DNA of 64,000 nucleotides. Origin: Natrarchaeobius oligotrophus (GTDB taxonomy: Archaea > Halobacteriota > Halobacteria > Halobacteriales > Natrialbaceae). Location: contig NZ_REFZ01000013.1 in the NCBI RefSeq assembly GCF_003841465.1, positions 1 through 64,000 on the forward strand, in the 5' to 3' direction. The notes below the pieces were generated by a model that was not told where the DNA came from, made no database searches, and saw only the letters and a list, made by a program, of their open reading frames with translations. This document shows positions 43,621 through 52,068 of this stretch, piece after piece. Position numbers and translations under genes: made by a program. Positions within the stretch are counted from its first letter, which is position 1; each line of letters opens with the position of its first letter.

Positions 43621-44442
43621 CATGGTCCGGCATCACCGTCTCGTGGTCAGCCGAACCGTCATCACTCTCTGGCGGAAATTCGATGTTCCGTTTCTTTTCC
43701 GGGATGATAAACCCTTGATCACTGTCAGCAACCTCGTCCACGTCCACGCCTCCATCGCCTTCCGATGCGTGTCCACCGCTTCTTTCCTGCTTTCAACAGC
43801 TTTCCGGGCTCGGCGTTGCAGTTTATCCTCCATCTTCCGGATGTCCCGGTTAATCCACTCGACGTATTCCTCAACATCCTCCTGCCATTTCCGCAGTTCA
43901 TTTTTGACGTACTCCGCAGCATCATCGGCATCTTTCCCCACTGCATAATCGATGTGATAGACGATCTCGCGCCAGTTGAGCGCATGGCAAATCGGCGGAT
44001 TGAAATTGTGCCGGCCCGGTCGAAGTTTGAGCAACTGTTTGACGCCATCGTACGGAAGACGGACCGTAATACGGTTATACGACCGTTTTACTGGTTCCCG
44101 TCGAAGCCGGTTTGACGGCCGGTTTCGGAGTTCCCGTTCGACTTGTCCGGCGTTCTCTGTTTTGGGATCGTACACCCTGAGTTCGGATGGCGTGTATTTG
44201 GAAGCGAAGAGAAGAGCCAACGAATCTGTACTGCTGTTGAGATCGTCACTAGAGATATCACCGATCTCAGTACAGTCGTTCCGCTGGACGAAGCGTCTCT
44301 CACTCCGAACAATAAATAGGGACGACCTGATCTCCCACCGAGTTCGACCGCCCAGAAGGGCACGCGGACCACACCCCGTGCGATCAGTGCCTCTGGTGGG
44401 GACGTAGTCTCCCATTACCACAAAGACGTTTCTCACGGACAC
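43619..44442 (-). pseudogene. Truncated, frameshifted gene; resembles a bacterial accessory domain family
   Basis: One frame reads LALLFASKYTPSELRVYDP, ITVRLPYDGVKQLLKLRPGR, NFNPPICHALNWREIVYHID, then a coiled coil (AAEYVKNELRKWQEDVEEY to RKAVESRKEAVDTHRKAMEA). Near 43745-43775 the frame shifts and continues DVDEVADSDQGFIIPEKKRN and IEFPPESDDGSADHETVMPD, after which mobile-element sequence begins. The beta domain plus coiled coil with an N-P-P motif and a basic pair series matches, by memory, bacterial proteins from accessory and possible defence loci that I cannot name. The C-terminal domain is lost and the N-terminus is unclear. Confidence 0.55.
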
Positions 44443-44470
44443 TATCCGCTTTCAATTGAGGTTGGTAAAG

Positions 44471-44476
44471 GTATAT
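44471..44476 (+). promoter_or_regulatory. TATA-like box for the HTH-10 gene
   Basis: GTATAT within TAAAGGTATATCC lies 22-27 bases before the ATG at 44498, the position expected for a leaderless or nearly leaderless haloarchaeal transcript. It supports the chosen start. Confidence 0.4.
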
Positions 44477-44497
44477 CCGCAACGCGAACACAGCCGA

Positions 44498-45172
44498 ATG
44501 ATAATGGCCCTTATCGGGAGAGCAGAAATCGGTCCACCGTGGGGGCAAGCTGCGCTGGAACGCGTTCCCGAGATGGAACTTCTTTTCGAGGATATCCGTT
44601 CGATCGGAGACGAGCCGTGGAAGATGTTTATCTGGGCGATGGGTGGTGACTTCGAAGAATACGAACGCGGACTCGCTGCGGATCCGACCATCGGCACCTA
44701 CGAATGCCTGACGACGTTGCCGGAGAAACGGTTGTATCGGATAACGCTGTCCGACGAGGGACAGCGTCACACCGTCCACGCGGTGACGGTCGAACACGAC
44801 ATAACGAACATTCGTCTCACGGCAACGGCCGAACGGGAAGAACTTCTCGCCCGGTTTCCGTCGCGCGATGCCGTCGTTCGGTTACGGGAGGCCTGCCTCG
44901 AGCGGAATCGGCGATTCGAACTGTTGACGCTCTACGAAGAGAAGGCGATACAGAACGACGGGGGGTTCGAAAGCCGATACGGCGTTACGGCCGGGCAACA
45001 GGAGGCGCTTCTGACGGCCCTGGAACGTGGCTACTTCGACGTTCCGCGAGGGACGACGATGGACGAGATTGCCGACGAACTCGACATCTCGACGTCCGCA
45101 CTCTCGACTCGAGTTCGACGTGGACAGCACGCACTGCTTCGCCACACGTTAGCGCGGACGGAGAGTATATAA
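44498..45172 (+). CDS. HTH-10 (bacterio-opsin activator-type) transcriptional regulator
   Basis: 224 residues. The N-terminal 150 residues (MIMALIGRAEIGPPWGQAAL, then a beta-rich bacterioopsin/GAF-like region) precede the HTH-10 domain (about 165-220). That domain has YGVTAGQQEALLTALERGYF, then DVPRGTTMDEIADELDI and SALSTRVRRGQHALL. This is the Bat/HTH-10 signature of haloarchaeal regulators. The ATG at 44498 follows the TATA-like box; an in-frame ATG at 44504 is an alternative. The ligand and targets are unknown; the adjacent HalOD1 gene may be co-transcribed (55 bp apart). Confidence 0.8.
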   Translation: MIMALIGRAEIGPPWGQAALERVPEMELLFEDIRSIGDEPWKMFIWAMGGDFEEYERGLAADPTIGTYECLTTLPEKRLYRITLSDEGQRHTVHAVTVEHDITNIRLTATAEREELLARFPSRDAVVRLREACLERNRRFELLTLYEEKAIQNDGGFESRYGVTAGQQEALLTALERGYFDVPRGTTMDEIADELDISTSALSTRVRRGQHALLRHTLARTESI

Positions 45173-45227
45173 ACCCTGGAGAGGGTGAGGACGCTGAAAT
45201 ACGAACGCTAGCGTTCGATTACCGGTC

Positions 45228-45476
45228 ATGGAAACGAGCTTGGCGGAGAAAAACGGTGAAACGCCGGTCCACGCCGTAATCGAAGCCGTTGCAGAGACGA
45301 CCGACAGCGACCCGCTGGACCTCCCGCCGCTGTACGAAGCGGTAGATCCAGACGCGCTGAATACACTGTTCGACGGCCCGGAAACTGGTGTCTGGCTGCG
45401 ATTTCGGTACGCCGGTTTCGGTGTGGCGGTGGACGATGAGGGAGTGACTGTGGAGCCGCTTCGCGAAGCGCTCTGA
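45228..45476 (+). CDS. HalOD1 output-domain protein
   Basis: 82 residues, a complete HalOD1 domain alone: VHAVIEAVAETTDSDPLDLP, PLYEAVDPDALNTLFDG, VWLRFRYAGFGVAVDDEGVTV. The domain is specific to haloarchaea, often attached to receiver domains or standing alone, with no known activity. It follows the HTH-10 gene on the same strand. Confidence 0.85.
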   Translation: METSLAEKNGETPVHAVIEAVAETTDSDPLDLPPLYEAVDPDALNTLFDGPETGVWLRFRYAGFGVAVDDEGVTVEPLREAL

Positions 45477-45676
45477 TCAGCGGGGCTCGGCTTCGCCAGG
45501 AACGAGCGATGCGGTACCGAGTTGCGCCGGGCTCGGGCCTCGAGCAACGCTGCCAGCGGTATCCGTCGGCGGCGATCGAGTGGCGGTGTGACGCCGCGGA
45601 TCAGACTGGCTGGCGTAGCGCTGTGTGGGGACGACCGCTCGAGTGTGTGGCGGAAACCGATGGACAACAGCCCGTC

Positions 45677-45762
45677 TCAGACGGTTTACTGTCCGTCAGT
45701 TCCGGCGCACCCGCGACGCGGGCGGCGGATACACCGGGACGTCGGTACGGTAATCCGTCTCA
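45677..45762. repeat. TGATACGG-family inverted repeat, copy 5
   Basis: Ends TCAGACGGTTTACTGTCCGT and GGTACGGTAATCCGTCTCA. Inner arms CAGTTCCGGCGCACCCGCG and the complementary side form a hairpin. In reverse orientation it matches the copy at 54704-54789 over GCGC-GGAACTGACGGACAGT. It lies in an otherwise empty 430-bp gap between convergent genes (45477-45906); I see no gene in the rest of that gap. Confidence 0.7.
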
Positions 45763-45906
45763 GCCAATCCGTTCGAACGCTCCGTCGGTTCGTAGCGGAC
45801 CGTCGCTCGAGGCATCTGGTAGTCGTCGAACGGGGTTGCACAGCGCTCGCGCTCGAGGGGGTACCCCGTCGTGTCGGTCGTTCGCGAGCGGGAGTGGTGT
45901 GGCGGT

Positions 45907-46059
45907 TCACCGACCGCCCCCGTCGGCGCGCTCGAGGTCGGTCACCGGCTGCCGACAGCCGCAGGGCCAGGCGTAGCGTTCGGTCGGCGAGAGGGTGTAC
46001 GAGATCGCGATGGCGCGTCCGCAGCGAGGACACGTGCCGAGCGGGTCGTCGCAACTCAT
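45907..46059 (-). CDS. 50-residue zinc-ribbon protein
   Basis: Reads MSCDDPLGTCPRCGRAIAIS, then YTLSPTERYAWPCGCRQPVT and an acidic-glycine end. Two Cys pairs (CPRC and CGC with flanking Cys) are suited to bind one zinc. It belongs to the small haloarchaeal CPxCG-type class. The ATG at 46059 is the natural start, and the upstream region (46060-46200) is its promoter side. Confidence 0.7.
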   Translation of the reverse strand: MSCDDPLGTCPRCGRAIAISYTLSPTERYAWPCGCRQPVTDLERADGGGR

Positions 46060-46204
46060 CGGCGGCTCCGTCCGTGGTAACTCGGCTCGGCGGAGTGCGG
46101 TTCGTCCCTACCGGACCGGGTAGTGCCGTCGCTACGCGGACGCGAGCGGTGGTCGAATCGTGCGTACCTTTTATGTCGTGGTAGTGGGTATGGAATCATG
46201 CTTC

Positions 46205-46290
46205 GAGACCGTGGTGGTTTGGAAGCGCGTCTCAGGTGCGCCAACACCTGGGACTTTCGTACGTCCCCGTGGAGACGGCTTCCACGAGAA
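46205..46290 (+). ncRNA. Three-way-junction-like fold, possible small RNA or leader
   Basis: Outer stem GGAAGC-GC-GTCTC (46221-46233) pairs with GAGAC-G-GCTTCC (46272-46283). Inside it are two hairpins: AGGTG-cgccaa-CACCT (46234-46249) and GGGAC-tttcgtac-GTCCC (46250-46267). Both hairpins abut each other and the outer stem, a compact three-helix junction. A TATA-like CTTTTATG at about 46169-46176 could start a plus-strand transcript near 46195. AT-rich sequence (46290-46315) follows. It could be a small RNA, part of a long leader for the reductase gene (46624), or neither. Confidence 0.4.
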
Positions 46291-46314
46291 AGTATAACGT
46301 AACGATATTTATAG

Positions 46315-46623
46315 ATGTTGGATAAACGATTTTCCGCGTGGATAATACTACCCTGCGTGCGAAGACGGGCTCTCCGGGATCGCTCGAGCGGCCCACGCAG
46401 GCTCGATCGAACGGTCATCGCGCGCGGAGTTCGGCGGACGAATCGAGCACGGACGCGGGTCTCGTGGCTCAGCCGGCGGCTCTCGACGCGGCGGCCATCG
46501 TCGAGGACGAGCGACGACGACCCGCGAGCGGTTCCCAGATGGAACGATCGCCTCTACCCGCCCAGCGAACCGCCGCAAAAGCAAGAGTTAGGTTCCCCAT
46601 TTCCGAACGCACGAACGAATCCA
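46315..46623. other. Leader region of the geranylgeranyl reductase gene, no gene seen
   Basis: GC-rich with weak frames on both strands that carry no recognisable family. Just upstream of the ATG, AAAAGCAAGAGTTAGG could hold a weak ribosome-binding region. If transcription starts near 46290-46315, this is a 300-nt 5' leader. Confidence 0.35.
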
Positions 46624-48111
46624 ATGGGGCGCAACCAGCACGACGTTGTCGTCGTCGGGGGCGGGATAGCGGGCTGTTTTGCGGCGGCAACGGCAGCGGC
46701 CGACGGACTCGACGTGGTCCAACTCGAGCGCAAATCCCGTGAGTGGGGTGGCTTCATCGCGTGCGGTGACGCGATCAAAAGCCCGCGAGATCCGAGCAAG
46801 TATCCGGGACCGATCGACATGGACGCGATCGCCGACGACGAGGCCGTCCTCGTCGACAACAACATCGACCGGATCGAGTTCTGGGACGAACAACTCGGCG
46901 TGCGAAAGGCACTTCCCTACGACGAAAGCAGCAACGTCGTCGACCGCTACGAGTTCGGTCAGCGTCTGCTCGAGCAGGCGGCCGCCTGCGGCGCAAAGCA
47001 ACACTACGACACGGTGGTCAACGAGGTAATCCAGAACGGACGCGTCACCGGAGTCGAAGCGGTTCGCAGCGGTGAACCGGTGACGTACGAGTGTGACGTC
47101 CTGATCGACGCCGCGGGCGCGCAGTCGATTCTGCAAGATCTGATCGATTTCGAGGCGCTCGAGACGCCCGGCGACCCGACGTTCGAGGTGCCCCACTACA
47201 CCCACTTCGGGTCGGCCTACCGCGAAATTATCGAGACGGAAGAGCCGGTGGCGTATCACGACGCCATCGTCGGGAAACCCCTGGAGGAGCTGGGCTATCT
47301 CTGGTACTTCCCCCGGACGCCGACCGAAATCAACGTCGGTCTGGGATTCCAGATGAACAAGGAGCCGATCCCGCTCGTCGATCGCTTGCGCCGCGACCTC
47401 GAGAACCGACCCGAGTTCCGGGGGGCGACCGTCGCCGAAAAGTTCGACGAAAAGAACAAGCTCGGATCGGCGATCGCGCTCCGTCGACCGCTGGATTCGA
47501 TGGTCGCGCCCGGCTATCTGGCCGCGGGCGGGGCGGCGGGAACGACGCATCCGATCACGGGCAAAGGCATCCGCGGGGCGGCCTATTCGGGTTACTCCGC
47601 CGGGCGCGCCGCCGTCGAGGCCGTCGAGGACGGAGACGTCTCCGAGGCCGGCCTCTGGGAGCACAACCGCTGGCTGTACCGCGAGCACGGCGAAGCCGCG
47701 AAACTCGCCGCGTGGGACGCGTACAACGTCGCCGCGAGTTCCATCGACGTGAACGTCCTCCGGGCCGTCACTGCGGTGCTTCCCGAGCGAGAGCTTCGAG
47801 AGATCGTCGGCACCTCGATGGAAGTGGACGGGCTCAAAAGCAAGGTACTCGTGGGCACCGGCGTTCTCAAGAATCTGGTCGCGGAGTACCGCGCGGGCAC
47901 CTTCGAGCGCCTCGGCGTGAGCAACGGCGAGCTGTACGAGGCCATCCTCACCGTCAGGAAGACGCGGAACTACGTCTCCGCGTACGAACGTCGGTACGAG
48001 GCGTATCCGGAAGACCGGTCCTCGTTCGAACGGTGGCTCTCCGCGCGCGACCGCATCGATCGGGAGTTTTACCGCGAGCTCGAGTTGGCCCCCAGCGACC
48101 ACAAGTACTGA
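46624..48111 (+). CDS. Geranylgeranyl reductase family protein
   Basis: 495 residues. FAD motif VVVGGGIAGCFAAATAAADG at the N-terminus, the second ARM motif QLERKSREWGGFIACGD near 40 (flavin/lipid pocket, conserved in archaeal GGR), VLIDAAGAQS near 160, the PxxYxWxFP-like YLWYFPRTPTEINVGLG near 225-245, and AAGGAAGTTHPITGKGIRGA near 300. It reduces the isoprenoid double bonds of archaeal membrane lipids (or quinone or protein prenyl tails). It is membrane-associated but has no clear membrane helix. The ATG at 46624 gives a standard N-terminus. Confidence 0.85.
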   Translation: MGRNQHDVVVVGGGIAGCFAAATAAADGLDVVQLERKSREWGGFIACGDAIKSPRDPSKYPGPIDMDAIADDEAVLVDNNIDRIEFWDEQLGVRKALPYDESSNVVDRYEFGQRLLEQAAACGAKQHYDTVVNEVIQNGRVTGVEAVRSGEPVTYECDVLIDAAGAQSILQDLIDFEALETPGDPTFEVPHYTHFGSAYREIIETEEPVAYHDAIVGKPLEELGYLWYFPRTPTEINVGLGFQMNKEPIPLVDRLRRDLENRPEFRGATVAEKFDEKNKLGSAIALRRPLDSMVAPGYLAAGGAAGTTHPITGKGIRGAAYSGYSAGRAAVEAVEDGDVSEAGLWEHNRWLYREHGEAAKLAAWDAYNVAASSIDVNVLRAVTAVLPERELREIVGTSMEVDGLKSKVLVGTGVLKNLVAEYRAGTFERLGVSNGELYEAILTVRKTRNYVSAYERRYEAYPEDRSSFERWLSARDRIDREFYRELELAPSDHKY

Positions 48112-48304
48112 AAGCCGACCGAGGCCGGTTCGGTGAAAGCGGTGGTCTCTCACGATCGATCGGTTTTTGTCCCCTCGTTCCGTCGTCACGTTTGTCACGT
48201 TTTCTCGCAGCCGCGGGTGTCGCCGTCGATTCGTCGAACGTTCCGCGACTCGAGAGCGTGAGCGTCGCCTCCCGCCGGCTGTGGGAGAGCGGACGCTCAC
48301 ATCC

Positions 48305-48631
48305 ATGACGCGAGAGATACCACCGCTGCAACCGCTCGCACCGATCGTCGACGAGATGCGCGAGATCGCTCGAGACGAACTGCCGGCACCGCGAACCTGC
48401 CGGATCAAACTGTGGGACGACGGCACGTTCGACGCCGGCGTCTATCACTCGATCAGCGACGACGAACTCGAGTCCATCCGATACGAACGAACGACGAGCG
48501 AAATCGTCTGGGAGCACCTGAGTGGAGGTGGCTACGTGACGACGACGTTTCCGAACGGGGAAACCCTCCACGAGCCGACGATCGACGACGCAGAGGTGCG
48601 GGTGATCACGACCGTAGAGCCGCCGTACTGA
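48305..48631 (+). CDS. Small conserved-looking protein, unknown function
   Basis: 108 residues, mostly beta: PRTCRIKLWDDGTFDAGVY, TTSEIVWEHLSGGGYVTTTF, then EVRVITTVEPPY at the C-terminus. The acidic, even composition and good codon bias suggest a real gene. No family recognised. The start at the ATG 48305 follows an inverted-repeat-free 190-bp gap after the reductase gene, so it may have its own promoter. Confidence 0.55.
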   Translation: MTREIPPLQPLAPIVDEMREIARDELPAPRTCRIKLWDDGTFDAGVYHSISDDELESIRYERTTSEIVWEHLSGGGYVTTTFPNGETLHEPTIDDAEVRVITTVEPPY

Positions 48632-48782
48632 GCGCGTTTCCGAGTCGAACGAGCGGACGACGCCTGGCGATCGGCCGCCCAGGCGTCGCTGCGCATCCTC
48701 GCTCGTTTGTTTCCAGCGGATAGTGACCGCTCCACCGTCCGCGACGGACGCTTTCGATCTTCTTAACTACGCCGGGTGTGAG

Positions 48783-48790
48783 ATATTATA
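48783..48790 (+). promoter_or_regulatory. TATA box of the DUF418-type gene
   Basis: ATATTATA lies 20-27 bases upstream of the ATG at 48810, supporting a leaderless start there rather than the GTG at 48723. Confidence 0.5.
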
Positions 48791-48809
48791 CAAGTTCCTC
48801 GAAACGGGT

Positions 48810-50123
48810 ATGCTATCCGAATCACCCGCCACCGCTGACGCGACCGCCGGAGACGCAGACGGGACGAACGCGACTTCCCTCGAGTTCGAGGATCGTCCGG
48901 GACCGACCGATCCCGACGATCGCATCGAGAGTCTCGACGTGCTCAGGGGATTCGCACTGCTGGGTATCCTCGTGATCAACATCTGGCTGTTCGCCTTGCC
49001 GGTGATCGGCTGGCTCGATCCGACGCGGTACGGCGACCTTTCGGGGGGAAACTACCTCGCCTGGTTCGTCAGCCACGTCTTCTTCGAGCGGAAGTTCGTC
49101 ACGCTGTTTACGTTCCTGTTCGGGGCCGGTATCGTCCTGTTTACGGAGTCGAAAGAGCGGAAGGGACAACCCGCGCTTCGGTTGCACTTTCGCCGCGGAT
49201 TCTGGTTGCTCCTGATCGGACTCGGCCACGCCTACCTGCTGTGGTACGGTGACATTCTCGTCGCGTACGCGCTCTGTGGGTTCGTCCTCGTGTTCGTCCG
49301 GAACTGGCGACCGAAGCGACTTCTCGCGCTCGGGCTCGTCATGTTCGCGCTCCCGTCGTTGCTCTACCTCGCGATGGGTGCCGGCTACGTGATGGTCGAC
49401 GCGGACGCGCAGGCGGAGATCGAATCGCAGTTGCTCGCCGCGTACGGCGCGGACGAGGGTGCGATCGACGAGGAGATCGCCGCCTACCGGGGAAGCTGGT
49501 CGGACCAGATGGAACACCGCGCGCCGATCGTCTTCGGGGCACAGACGTTCGGATTCGCGTTCGAGACGTTCTGGCTGTACGGGGGGTTGATCGTCATCGG
49601 AATGGCGCTCTACAAGTGGGGCGTCCTCTCGAACGAGCGGAGCACGCAGTTCTACCGGCGGCTGTTCGTCGTCGGCGCGCTGTCGGGCCTCGCGCTGATC
49701 CTCTCCGGCGTCGCCTACCGCGAGCTCGTCGGCTGGGAGACCGGGCGCGTGCTGTTGCTCGCCGGTCAGTTCAACTACTGGGGATCGCTGTTGCTCGCGC
49801 TCGCGTACGTCTCGGGGATCGTGCTCTGCTGTCGGGCTGCGGCTGGAGGCTACGTAACCGGCGCGCTCTCGGCCGTCGGTCGAACCGCCTTCTCGAACTA
49901 CCTCCTCCAGACGGTGCTCGCGACGACGATCTTCTACGGTCACGGGCTCGGTCTGTTCGGGCAGCTGAGCAGAGTCGAACTCCTCGGCGTGGTGGTGGTG
50001 ATCTGGGCGATCCAGGTGCCGCTGTCGGTCGCGTGGCTGAACCGGTACCGGTTCGGCCCCGTCGAGTGGCTCTGGCGGACGCTCACCTACGGCGAGCGAC
50101 AACCGATGCGACTCGAGCGGTAG
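48810..50123 (+). CDS. DUF418-domain membrane protein
   Basis: 437 residues with about 10 membrane helices. The N-terminus has an acidic 40-residue leader, then RIESLDVLRGFALLGILVIN (typical DUF418 first helix). Next come KFVTLFTFLFGAGIVLFTESK near 110, FWLLLIGLGHAYLLWYGDIL near 150, and the C-terminal DUF418 segment TAFSNYLLQTVLATTIFYGH near 370. Such proteins are related to acyltransferase-3/heparan-type membrane acyltransferases, but the substrate is unknown. A TATA box supports the ATG at 48810; an in-frame start at 48723 is less likely. Confidence 0.85.
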   Translation: MLSESPATADATAGDADGTNATSLEFEDRPGPTDPDDRIESLDVLRGFALLGILVINIWLFALPVIGWLDPTRYGDLSGGNYLAWFVSHVFFERKFVTLFTFLFGAGIVLFTESKERKGQPALRLHFRRGFWLLLIGLGHAYLLWYGDILVAYALCGFVLVFVRNWRPKRLLALGLVMFALPSLLYLAMGAGYVMVDADAQAEIESQLLAAYGADEGAIDEEIAAYRGSWSDQMEHRAPIVFGAQTFGFAFETFWLYGGLIVIGMALYKWGVLSNERSTQFYRRLFVVGALSGLALILSGVAYRELVGWETGRVLLLAGQFNYWGSLLLALAYVSGIVLCCRAAAGGYVTGALSAVGRTAFSNYLLQTVLATTIFYGHGLGLFGQLSRVELLGVVVVIWAIQVPLSVAWLNRYRFGPVEWLWRTLTYGERQPMRLER

Positions 50124-50342
50124 CGGCCGACTCGAGTCGCGACGAGCCAGTAACGGCCGCGCGACCGGACTCTGCGCTTGCCGTCGAATGTCGAGCGCGA
50201 GAAGGCGCACTCGTCCCGTGGACGGGTGGAGAGCGGGAGGCGACGCCGGACACCGAACCTGGCTCGACGAGACGCAGAATTCCGCGACCGACCGTCCGGA
50301 CTGTGAGTTTTATTACGACCGCCGTGGCCAGTTGATCTTGTC

Positions 50343-50636
50343 ATGCCGACATATGTGACACTGTGGCAGTACACCCAGCAAGGAGCACAGACCATCAGGG
50401 AGAGTCCGGAGCGAATCAACCGGATCGAGGAACGATTCGCCGAGGTTGGCGGCGAACTGCGGGAATTCTACATGTTGATGGGACGGTACGATACGATCAC
50501 CATCAGCGAGTTTCCCGACGACGAAACTGCGGCGCAGGCGATCCTCTCCGTCACCGAGGACGGTAACGTCAGTTCGGAGACCAGCAAGGCGTTCTCGAGA
50601 GAGTCGACGCGAGCGCTGCTCGATGGACTGCCGTGA
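50343..50636 (+). CDS. GYD-domain protein
   Basis: 97 residues, a complete GYD domain: MPTYVTLWQYTQQGAQTI, ERINRIEERFAEVGGELREF, YMLMGRYDTITISEFPDDET, TAAQAILSVTEDGNVSSETS. The YD-containing beta motif is in GRYDTITI. The family is small, cytoplasmic and of unknown function; some members act near metal or dioxygenase genes. Own promoter (AT-rich 50300-50342). Confidence 0.8.
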   Translation: MPTYVTLWQYTQQGAQTIRESPERINRIEERFAEVGGELREFYMLMGRYDTITISEFPDDETAAQAILSVTEDGNVSSETSKAFSRESTRALLDGLP

Positions 50637-50867
50637 ACCGCTTCGGGGTCACGCCCGGGGGAACTCGCCTCGTTCACCCGTAGAGACCAGCGTGGACGGT
50701 CGCTACGCAGATCGCCGTCGAAACGCGGAGACTCGTCCCCGACGCCTTCGAGTCGCCATCGGGGGCGTTCCTCGAGAGGTCCGGTCGCGACTGCGATCCG
50801 CTCGGGCGAGTTCGGAAAGAGAAAAGCGCCTACGTCGGCCACCGTCCGGGAAGCGCCGTCGCCTGCG

Positions 50868-50981
50868 TCAGTAGTCGCGGTGGGTGTGATACATCAGCTC
50901 CCACAGCGCGTCCTCGATCGAGTCGTCGGTCTGTTCCTCGAGCTTCTCGTACAGGCGATCCGAGATCGTTACTTCTGGCAT
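50868..50981 (-). CDS. 37-residue conserved small protein
   Basis: Reads MPEVTISDRLYEKLEEQT, then DDSIEDALWELMYHTHRDY. A short strand (PEVTISDRLY) and an amphipathic helix, similar in outline to ribbon-helix-helix proteins and to a haloarchaeal family of very short proteins with unknown function. The only ATG is at 50981. The match in style to known short families makes it likely real. Confidence 0.5.
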   Translation of the reverse strand: MPEVTISDRLYEKLEEQTDDSIEDALWELMYHTHRDY

Positions 50982-51159
50982 CGATCGTGGGTTCGACGGG
51001 GAACTATGTAAAAGTACCCTAATACGAAACCGAGTTAATTATTTTCCGACGGGACACGACGACGGTCACGAGGAACGGAACGGGGTCGAGTCCCGCTCTC
51101 GAGCGAGTTTCGCGAAATCCTGACGAACGCTTAAGCGACTTCGCGTACTGTGGTATGAT

Positions 51160-51300
51160 ATGGCATACCGTCTCCACTGCGACGGCTGCGACCTCGAGTA
51201 CGAGTGTGGCGACTGGGCGGAAGCCAACCGGTACGCGAGCGAGCACGAGGCCGAGTACGCCGACCACTGGGTGAGCATCTGGGATCTCCAGACGCCCTGA
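51160..51300 (+). CDS. 46-residue Cys-containing protein
   Basis: Reads MAYRLHCDGCDLEYECGDW, then AEANRYASEHEAEYADHWVS. CDGC plus a later Cys and several His could bind one metal. Acidic and cytoplasmic. Family not recognised, though the composition is coding-like. Its TGA stop (51298-51300) is the first codon of the next repeat element. Confidence 0.6.
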   Translation: MAYRLHCDGCDLEYECGDWAEANRYASEHEAEYADHWVSIWDLQTP

Positions 51301-51381
51301 TACGGCCCACTGTGACGAGTTACCGGCGGGACCGCACCCGTCTGCGGTCCCACCGGCGATGACGTACAGTGGTCTGTCTGA
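51298..51381. repeat. TGATACGG-family inverted repeat, copy 6
   Basis: TGATACGGCCCACTGTGACG starts at the stop codon of the 46-residue protein gene. Arms GGCGGGACCGC and GCGGTCCCACCGGC pair across a short centre, and the right end is ACAGTGGTCTGTCTGA. Subtype with the GACCGC arms, like copies 2 and 3. Confidence 0.75.
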
Positions 51382-51472
51382 GCGGCGGCGGCCGACGACG
51401 ATTTTCGAGCGGCCACCCGACGACCGGTTCTCGAGGGTCGACGGGGTCCCGGCGAGCAGTTCCGGGAGCGCG

Positions 51473-51937
51473 TCACTCGAGTCCGTCGTCGTCCGGTTCG
51501 AACTCCCGTTGCGGACCGTCGGGCCCGAACCGCCCATCCTCGGCCTCGGGAAGCTGCGCGTCGAGGATGGCCGTGTGAACCGTTCGGAGGTCGACGTCCT
51601 GAATCGTCGCGGCGGCCTGGAACCGCTCGCGGGCGTTCGCGACCGTTCCGGGCTCGGCGGCGAGGTGCGCGAGGACGAACGAGTTAGGGTCGACGGCTCG
51701 CGCCGCGTCGAAATCGGACGCGTCGTACAGCGACGCGAAGTCGGCGACGACCGTCGAGACGAGCGCGTCGGTCGCGTCCCCGCCGGGGTCGCCCTCGGGT
51801 ACCGCGGACGCGTCGGCGTCGAAGTATCCCTCGAACTCCACGACGCCGGCTTCCTCGTAGAGGTACGTCGCGAGTGCGTCGCGGACGGGTTTCGACACGT
51901 ACACTCCGAACAGTTTGTAGCGTCCGTCGGCGGTCAT
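51473..51937 (-). CDS. Haloarchaeal protein of unknown function
   Basis: 154 residues. Starts MTADGRYKLFGVYVSKPVR, has a DALATYLYEEAGVVEFEGYF core, then an acidic, Ala-rich helical region (DFASLYDASDFDAARAVDPN, ANARERFQAAATIQDV) and an acidic tail. It is probably cytoplasmic. No family recognised. The ATG at 51937 is preferred; the frame extends to 51967. Confidence 0.55.
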   Translation of the reverse strand: MTADGRYKLFGVYVSKPVRDALATYLYEEAGVVEFEGYFDADASAVPEGDPGGDATDALVSTVVADFASLYDASDFDAARAVDPNSFVLAHLAAEPGTVANARERFQAAATIQDVDLRTVHTAILDAQLPEAEDGRFGPDGPQREFEPDDDGLE

Positions 51938-52068
51938 CGGCTCGTCGTTCGAGGCGAACGACCACAAACGTAGGGGTTCGACGCGCCTCGTCGTCGCTCG
52001 CCGCGCGGTCGTCTCTCGCTCGAGAACGGTCGTTTCAAGTGGATCAACGGATTACTGGTGGGCAACGA

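Noticed and set aside
45522-46184. 220-codon Arg-rich plus-strand frame
   Set aside because: It runs through an inverted repeat and antisense to a zinc-ribbon gene; Arg/Ser-rich shadow composition.
46588-48426. 612-codon minus-strand frame opposite the geranylgeranyl reductase
   Set aside because: No recognisable motif; antisense to a clear FAD enzyme.
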